This document shows positions 59,689-64,000 of a stretch of DNA of 64,000 nt, in pieces. A program made the translations under genes and the position numbers. Within the stretch, counting starts at the first letter, position 1. The number at the start of each line of letters is the position of its first letter. Under the pieces are notes generated by a model. It was not told the origin of the DNA. It saw only the letters and a list, made by a program, of their open reading frames with translations, and made no database searches. The stretch lies in assembly GCA_016839805.1 (NCBI GenBank), contig JAEOTO010000031.1:124001-188000 (forward strand), written 5' to 3'. Source of the stretch: Candidatus Hermodarchaeota archaeon (GTDB lineage Archaea; Asgardarchaeota; Hermodarchaeia; Hermodarchaeales; Hermodarchaeaceae).

Positions 59689-59732
59689 ATCCGCTCGATT
59701 AGATGAGTCGGGCGGATCCTCTCTCCTTTTTT
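59689..59732 (+). terminator. Terminator after the 58.3-kb surface protein
   Basis: ATCCGCTCGA and TCGGGCGGAT form a ten-pair stem (one G-T) with a nine-base loop, followed by a pyrimidine run CCTCTCTCCTTTTTT. Confidence 0.75.
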
Positions 59733-59790
59733 CACCTCAACTAGAGGAGGTGGTATTGAATTTTGTTTAGGGATTCGTAAGTTAGATGAG

Positions 59791-59798
59791 ATTATAAA
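59791..59798 (+). promoter_or_regulatory. TATA box of a probable leaderless transcript
   Basis: ATTATAAA lies 24-31 bases before ATG 59822. No ribosome-binding site lies between, so transcription would start at the ATG. Confidence 0.6.
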
Positions 59799-59821
59799 CC
59801 CAAATAGTTAACACCGTTAAC

Positions 59822-60517
59822 ATGCCTGTTCGTGAAATCATCGAAATTGATGAAGAGAAATGCACTGGTTGCGGTGATTGTATCCCCAATTGTGCTGAAG
59901 GTGCCCTGCAGATCATCGACGGGAAAGCTAAGTTGATTCGAGATGATTTATGTGATGGGCTTGGAGCCTGTTTAGGGCACTGTCCAGAGGGCGCGTTACG
60001 GATAATTCATCGAGAAGCCCCTGAATTTGATGAAGAAGCTGTTGAAGAACACTTAGCTCAAATGAGCCCCCCTGGATGTGCTTCCTGCGATATGGTCGTT
60101 GACGGGTCCACAGTCGAGACTGCGTCTCAACTTGAAGGAGCGGTTATTCCTCTCGGGCAACGGCAATGGCCCATTGCTTTGCGATTAGTGCCAGTCCAAG
60201 CGTCTTACTTTAAAAATGCTGATTTGCTGATTGCGGCAGATTGTGTTCCCTTTGCCTATCCTGAGTTTCAACAGGACCTTTTACCAGACAAGGTCTTGGT
60301 GTATGGATGTCCAAAATTTGATAATGCCCAGGGATACGTCGAAAAGTTGACAGAGATATTTCGTCAGAATTCAATAAAACGGGTTACAATGGTAAAGATG
60401 GAAGTTCCATGCTGTTCTGGCCTTCAGCGGATTGTTGAAATCGCCGTAGGTCAATCCGGAAAAAGTATTCCAATTGAAAACGTCACCATTGCTGTCAAAG
60501 GAAAAAGAAAAGCATGA
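59822..60517 (+). CDS. Ferredoxin-type 2[4Fe-4S] protein with Cys-rich C-terminal domain
   Basis: This 231-residue protein has an N-terminal bacterial-type ferredoxin (CTGCGDCIPNCAEGA and CDGLGACLGHCPEGA), then a domain with CASCD near 92, an ADCVPFAYPEF segment and VPCCSGLQRIVE near 200. It is seen in anaerobes as an electron-carrier or iron-sulfur protein of unknown partner. Transcription appears leaderless from a TATA box 27 bases upstream. It is followed directly by a convergent peroxiredoxin. Confidence 0.8.
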   Translation: MPVREIIEIDEEKCTGCGDCIPNCAEGALQIIDGKAKLIRDDLCDGLGACLGHCPEGALRIIHREAPEFDEEAVEEHLAQMSPPGCASCDMVVDGSTVETASQLEGAVIPLGQRQWPIALRLVPVQASYFKNADLLIAADCVPFAYPEFQQDLLPDKVLVYGCPKFDNAQGYVEKLTEIFRQNSIKRVTMVKMEVPCCSGLQRIVEIAVGQSGKSIPIENVTIAVKGKRKA

Positions 60518-61015
60518 TTAAGATTCAGTCCGACCGCGACTGATGTCATCGACTGCATGCTGAATTTCACCATAAGGTGGTTCGACCGTTATATTATCGC
60601 TAATCCATTTCCAGCGAATGAAGCCGTCTGGACTGATAACGAATACCGCACGTTTGCTAGACGTATAGCCATATATTCCTACAAGATCTTCTTGGACTAT
60701 ATCATAGGCACGAATCACAACCCGATTAAAGTCACTTAATATAGGAAAGGAAATTCGATTCTGCTCCGCAAATGCATGATTAGCGAAGGGATCACTCACG
60801 GTAATAGCAATAACTTGAGCGTTCACAGCCTCAAAGTTCGATAAGGAGTCACGAAGAGCACACAATTCCTGAGTACACACGTCTCCATAGGTAGCAGGAA
60901 AGAAGACGAGTACCACAGTTTTTCCTTTAAATTCCTTGAGGGTGCGGAGCTTACGGTCAGTATCATAGAGCTTGAACGGTGGAGCCGATTGACCAATTTG
61001 TAAGCGTGAAGACAT
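60518..61015 (-). CDS. Peroxiredoxin (PrxQ/AhpC-like)
   Basis: This 165-residue thioredoxin-fold peroxidase has FFPATYGDVCTQELCALRD, with peroxidatic Cys in VCT and a possible resolving Cys five residues later. PLSDFNRVVIRAYDI and a C-terminal arm follow. It is the PrxQ/BCP/Tpx-like type that uses thioredoxin. It ends one base after the stop of the convergent ferredoxin-like gene. Confidence 0.9.
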   Translation of the reverse strand: MSSRLQIGQSAPPFKLYDTDRKLRTLKEFKGKTVVLVFFPATYGDVCTQELCALRDSLSNFEAVNAQVIAITVSDPFANHAFAEQNRISFPILSDFNRVVIRAYDIVQEDLVGIYGYTSSKRAVFVISPDGFIRWKWISDNITVEPPYGEIQHAVDDISRGRTES

Positions 61016-61167
61016 GAACTACCCACTCTGAAAGTAATGGATTGATTTTTCCAAAAGCCTTCTGGATTATATATTTTTTAATATTAGCGTATAACAATGC
61101 ATGGGGTTTCAAAGAAAAAAGCTGTGGTTTTTTATATTATATCAACCATCTCATTCATTTGATTTCA

Positions 61168-61260
61168 ATGAGGCCACTAATGGGAGAAGATTATCCACAA
61201 GCTGTTCCCACTGATCCAAGCCGACCTTGGCCTTGGCCAATTCCTCCACCACCATTGTGA
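61168..61260 (+). CDS. 30-residue proline-rich peptide (possible small protein)
   Basis: The frame MRPLMGEDYPQAVPTDPSRP then WPWPIPPPPL ends at 61260. The composition (four prolines at the end, WPWP) is unusual. An AT-rich box lies 35-40 bases upstream, and no clear ribosome-binding site is visible. It is a possible leader or surface peptide. Confidence 0.3.
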   Translation: MRPLMGEDYPQAVPTDPSRPWPWPIPPPPL

Positions 61261-61312
61261 TGCATAGAATAACACGAGTTCTGGGAACAAGACAGAGCAC
61301 CTAGTTTCTAAA

Positions 61313-62707
61313 CTAGATATCGTCTTCAACGACTTTCCATTGTTGTCGGGATTCTTGCCAGCGAGTAGTTGCATCGAGAAATGCATGTGATCCAATATTC
61401 TCTGCTTTTCGAAGCACCTCGATATTCTCTACGCCTTTTTCCCGACTTATTACCCGAACCAACTGCTGAGTGATAGAAGAACACCATATAGGTCGTTGAA
61501 AGGAAATTTCACAACCAACATCCGTGAAGAGGACAAAAGCGTAAGGCAGAAGAGTCGGTATTAATTTCACAAAATTAAGAGCTTCTGGTGAACACTGCAC
61601 GGATAAAATGATGAACTCTTCGAAGGAGGGAGCAACGAAATAGGCATAGGGAAAGAAAGCTTTTTCTTTCAATAACCTTTGTTCTCGCGCCCAGATTGTC
61701 TTTTTTGATAATTTGAATCCGAATTGTTTCAACATATCCTGTTTCCATTCAAAGTTACTCGGGCGAAGAATTATTCCAGCTAAGAGAGCCAGGAGATAGT
61801 CAACTTGATCAAATTGGAGAGGAGATTCAAATTTAAATTCCAAAGGTTCAGGAAGGAGATCACCATGTCTTTTCGTAAAATACAGAATTCCCTCAGAGAC
61901 GATGTTAGGATCAAGTAACCAGGATCCACTAGAGGGCTCATAAGCATCGAATGACATGCTGACCTGAGCCCCTATTCCTTTAAGAATTTGACAGGTATCA
62001 AAAAATTCGTTTTGGAGCATTTCAATTCTTTTGTGAAAAAATTTGAGTCCTTTAGGCTGATCGGGAATTTGATAACCCAGATAACCTCTGCGGTAATCTT
62101 CATCGAAAGAAAGGGTTCTGAGAAAGCGGGGTCTTCTTGTTCGGAATAATTCGCTAAGCGATTCTGAATGATTTAGAGATTTTGTCCGAAAATGAACAAT
62201 GAATTGAGTGAGTTTGAATTTCTGTGGGTCCTCTAATCCAGCAATCCTGAACGAAAAATAAGTTCGCAGAGATGTTATGTCTTTGGAAAGGCTTCGAAAA
62301 GAAATGCCAAGAGTTGTTGCGATTTGAGATTTCGATGCTAAAGGATTTTGATAATATTCATTGAGAATTTTTACCATCCGTGGAGTAAGTTTGAGAGTTG
62401 AATAGTCTTCAAACGTACAGGTCAATGAGTCCATTATTCGTTGGGGATCAGATATTTCATAGCGATCAATAAGAGCTAGACGGGATTCTAACGTTTCTAA
62501 AGCCGCTTTATCACCTGTTCCGACCCAATGTGAGATTAATGGATGATCTTGATAGGTAGTTTCCTTTTCTGTCAGTTGTTGACCAGTCATCCGTTTATTA
62601 ATTAATTTGACATTGGCCAGAAAATGTTCAAGGTCTGCTTTTTTAGCGGAACTAGGAATTCTCGTTAAAATGCGATCAAGAATGGTTTCCAATTCTTTTT
62701 GTTCCAT
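61313..62707 (-). CDS. Uncharacterised helix-turn-helix regulator-like protein
   Basis: This 464-residue protein has an HTH-like segment near 110-145 (LTPRMVKILNEYYQNPLASKSQIATTLGISFRSLSKDI), and a second repeated fold near 300-345 (PSNFEWKQDMLKQFGFKLSKKTIWAREQRLLKE). It resembles the double winged-helix transcription factors found in several archaea. ATG 62707 follows GAGAGGTC. It is divergent from the nicotinate phosphoribosyltransferase gene and may regulate it; this is inference. Confidence 0.6.
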   Translation of the reverse strand: MEQKELETILDRILTRIPSSAKKADLEHFLANVKLINKRMTGQQLTEKETTYQDHPLISHWVGTGDKAALETLESRLALIDRYEISDPQRIMDSLTCTFEDYSTLKLTPRMVKILNEYYQNPLASKSQIATTLGISFRSLSKDITSLRTYFSFRIAGLEDPQKFKLTQFIVHFRTKSLNHSESLSELFRTRRPRFLRTLSFDEDYRRGYLGYQIPDQPKGLKFFHKRIEMLQNEFFDTCQILKGIGAQVSMSFDAYEPSSGSWLLDPNIVSEGILYFTKRHGDLLPEPLEFKFESPLQFDQVDYLLALLAGIILRPSNFEWKQDMLKQFGFKLSKKTIWAREQRLLKEKAFFPYAYFVAPSFEEFIILSVQCSPEALNFVKLIPTLLPYAFVLFTDVGCEISFQRPIWCSSITQQLVRVISREKGVENIEVLRKAENIGSHAFLDATTRWQESRQQWKVVEDDI

Positions 62708-62872
62708 GACCTCTCACTTTTCATGCCCTAAGATGTTCCACTAATTATGTACCAATAAGCAATTTATCTTCTTTAAGTGACAGGTTTTTAGCCAAGGGTT
62801 TTTTGCCTAAAGCCTTTTGAACGGGCAGGTATGCTTCTAGAAGCTAGATTGGAGTCGTCGGAGGTTATTAGA
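62708..62872. promoter_or_regulatory. Divergent promoter region of the regulator and NAPRTase genes
   Basis: This is about 165 bases. AT-rich stretches occur at 62745-62770. GGAGGT at 62860-62865 is the ribosome-binding site of the plus-strand gene. Confidence 0.4.
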
Positions 62873-64000
62873 ATGCAGCAGCCCAAACTAGGATTAATCA
62901 CCCCAAATGAGCTAGCACTATTTCTGGATTATTATGAGTTAACGAGTACAAAAGCTGACTTCGACCATGGTAACGAGGCGGTTGTGACCCAAGAGTATTT
63001 TGTGCGACAGTTGCCCTTTGGGGGCTATTTGATTGCTGCGGGATTAGAACAGGTAATCGCGTTTATTCTGAATCTACGCTTTGAAGAGAAGGACCTGGGA
63101 TGGTTGGAAGCAACTTCGGGTCCTGACTTTAAGGACGGATTTTTAGATTTTCTTATGAACTTCAAATTTAGTGGTTATATCTATGCTGTCCCTGAGGGCA
63201 CGGTGGTTTTTCCCAATGAACCCATCATCAATGTTACAGGTCCGACGCTTGAGGTACAACTCCTCGAAACGTACCTGTTGAATGTGATGAATTTTCAGTC
63301 TTTAGTCGCGACAAAGACGGTTCGGATGGTTGACATTGCCGAGCATCGAACCATCGTTGATTTTGGGGCTCGGCGTGCTCATGGTCGCGATGCAGCTGTG
63401 CTTGCTGCTAGGGCGGCGTATCTTGCAGGGGCGACTGGAACCTCGTTGGTTCTGGCGGGAAAAATGTGGGGGATACCATACATTGGCACGATGCCCCATG
63501 CTTTCATCATGAATCGACCCAATGAACTTCAGGCATTTCGTGAATATGCAGAATCGTTTCCCCATAATGCCATACTCTTAGTAGATACCTACGATTCGAT
63601 TGAAGGAGTAAATAACGCCATCATAATCGGGAAAGAACTTCGAGAAAGGGGACACCGATTGCAGGGTATCCGATTAGATAGTGGTGATCTGGTATCCCTT
63701 AGCAAGAAATCCCGTGAAATTCTGGATAAAGCCGGTTTTGAAGATGTTAAAATCTTCGTGAGTAGTGACCTCGATGAATATCGAATTGAAGAAATTATTC
63801 GGGAGGGCGCTCCCATTGATGGATTTGGTGTAGGTACACGCCTTGTCACCGGAGCGAATTTCAACTCCATTACTCGAGAAGGTGGTCCATCAGCCTTGCC
63901 GGGTGTCTATAAGCTAGTTGAAAGAATTGGCAAAGATGGCCATCCTATTCCTAAAACTAAGTTAAGCACCGATAAAGTTCTTCTTCCTTATCGCAAACAA
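62873..64000 (+). CDS. pncB: Nicotinate phosphoribosyltransferase (C-terminus beyond window)
   Basis: This enzyme adds PRPP to nicotinate in NAD salvage. The frame is open to the right edge. It has the family N-terminus (YELTSTKADF), GYLIAAGLEQV, QLPFGG, VDFGARRAHG (substrate loop) and GIRLDSGDLVSLSKKSREILDKAGF with VSSDLDEYRIEEI, then GVGTRLVTG. GGAGGT precedes ATG 62873. At least 376 codons are visible; the normal C-terminal zinc-ligand region is cut off. Confidence 0.94.
   Translation, partial: MQQPKLGLITPNELALFLDYYELTSTKADFDHGNEAVVTQEYFVRQLPFGGYLIAAGLEQVIAFILNLRFEEKDLGWLEATSGPDFKDGFLDFLMNFKFSGYIYAVPEGTVVFPNEPIINVTGPTLEVQLLETYLLNVMNFQSLVATKTVRMVDIAEHRTIVDFGARRAHGRDAAVLAARAAYLAGATGTSLVLAGKMWGIPYIGTMPHAFIMNRPNELQAFREYAESFPHNAILLVDTYDSIEGVNNAIIIGKELRERGHRLQGIRLDSGDLVSLSKKSREILDKAGFEDVKIFVSSDLDEYRIEEIIREGAPIDGFGVGTRLVTGANFNSITREGGPSALPGVYKLVERIGKDGHPIPKTKLSTDKVLLPYRKQ

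Overview
This window is archaeal chromosome. The evidence is an A/V-type ATP synthase instead of an F-type one, a complex I / group 4 hydrogenase-like module, an F420-dependent methylene-H4MPT dehydrogenase (Mtd), a FrhB-type F420 flavoprotein, HypD, a tungsten/molybdenum aldehyde:ferredoxin oxidoreductase, archaeal TATA-box promoters (some apparently leaderless), Shine-Dalgarno sites of the GGAGG/GGTGA type and frequent GTG/TTG starts. The gene set points to an anaerobe with H4MPT, F420, ferredoxin and hydrogenase biochemistry. An Asgard or related deep archaeal lineage is possible, but no diagnostic marker is present and the lineage is left open.

Layout. 1-4.3 kb: a membrane-anchored PLD-like protein (cut by the window edge), an ABC exporter (ATPase plus permease) and two small membrane proteins. 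4.3-7.2 kb: a P2A-type calcium ATPase. 7.3-9.8 kb: ATP synthase peripheral-stalk genes E and H (minus), divergent from an AtpZ-like protein and subunit C (plus). 9.8-13.4 kb: PIN-like, PH-like, E1/ThiF-like, radical SAM and DinB-like proteins. 13.4-19.1 kb: a gene-poor, decayed region with a tyrosine-recombinase remnant, a 164-bp direct repeat holding a 78-bp identical core, recurring promoter-like cassettes, and short membrane or basic proteins. 19.1-23.0 kb: ATP synthase subunits K (eight fused hairpins) and I. 23.2-24.8 kb: CysRS. 24.8-31.2 kb: membrane arm of a complex I/Mbh-like enzyme (N, M, L, K and two J/MbhE/MbhD-like genes). 31.3-32.6 kb: MobB, a 55-aa protein and a DUF123 GIY-YIG protein. 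32.7-34.0 kb: NuoA-, NuoB/MbhJ- and NuoC-like subunits. 34.1-38.3 kb: Mtd, FrhB-like, OsmC, HypD and a small protein. 38.3-42.4 kb: an iron-ADH / AOR / unknown operon. 42.5-47.8 kb: SCP2-like, phosphoesterase, VOC, threonine dehydratase, zinc-ribbon protein, TrmI and an AmmeMemoRadiSam-type radical SAM enzyme. 47.9-53.2 kb: two zinc-ribbon membrane proteins, a helical protein, a CDF transporter fused to a NifX-like domain, and an SPFH zinc-ribbon protein; together these resemble the bacterial ydjFGHI membrane-stress cluster. 53.3-59.7 kb: three surface proteins and a winged-helix/RDD fusion. 59.8-64 kb: a ferredoxin-like protein, peroxiredoxin, an unknown regulator and nicotinate phosphoribosyltransferase (cut by the edge).

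How the genes fit together. Energy conservation dominates. The split complex I-like module, Mtd and the FrhB protein would link F420, ferredoxin and H4MPT C1 redox reactions to ion pumping, and the ATP synthase would use the gradient. The A, B, D and F ATPase subunits and the NuoD/H/I-type subunits are not in this window, so both machines are encoded at dispersed loci. MobB could supply cofactor for the AOR, which with the neighbouring ADH would interconvert acids, aldehydes and alcohols. The most original regions are the eight-hairpin K subunit, the ydjFGHI-like cluster with the CDF-NifX fusion, the paralogous EF-hand-like surface proteins that share a promoter motif and flank a winged-helix/RDD protein, and the repeat-bearing decayed island.
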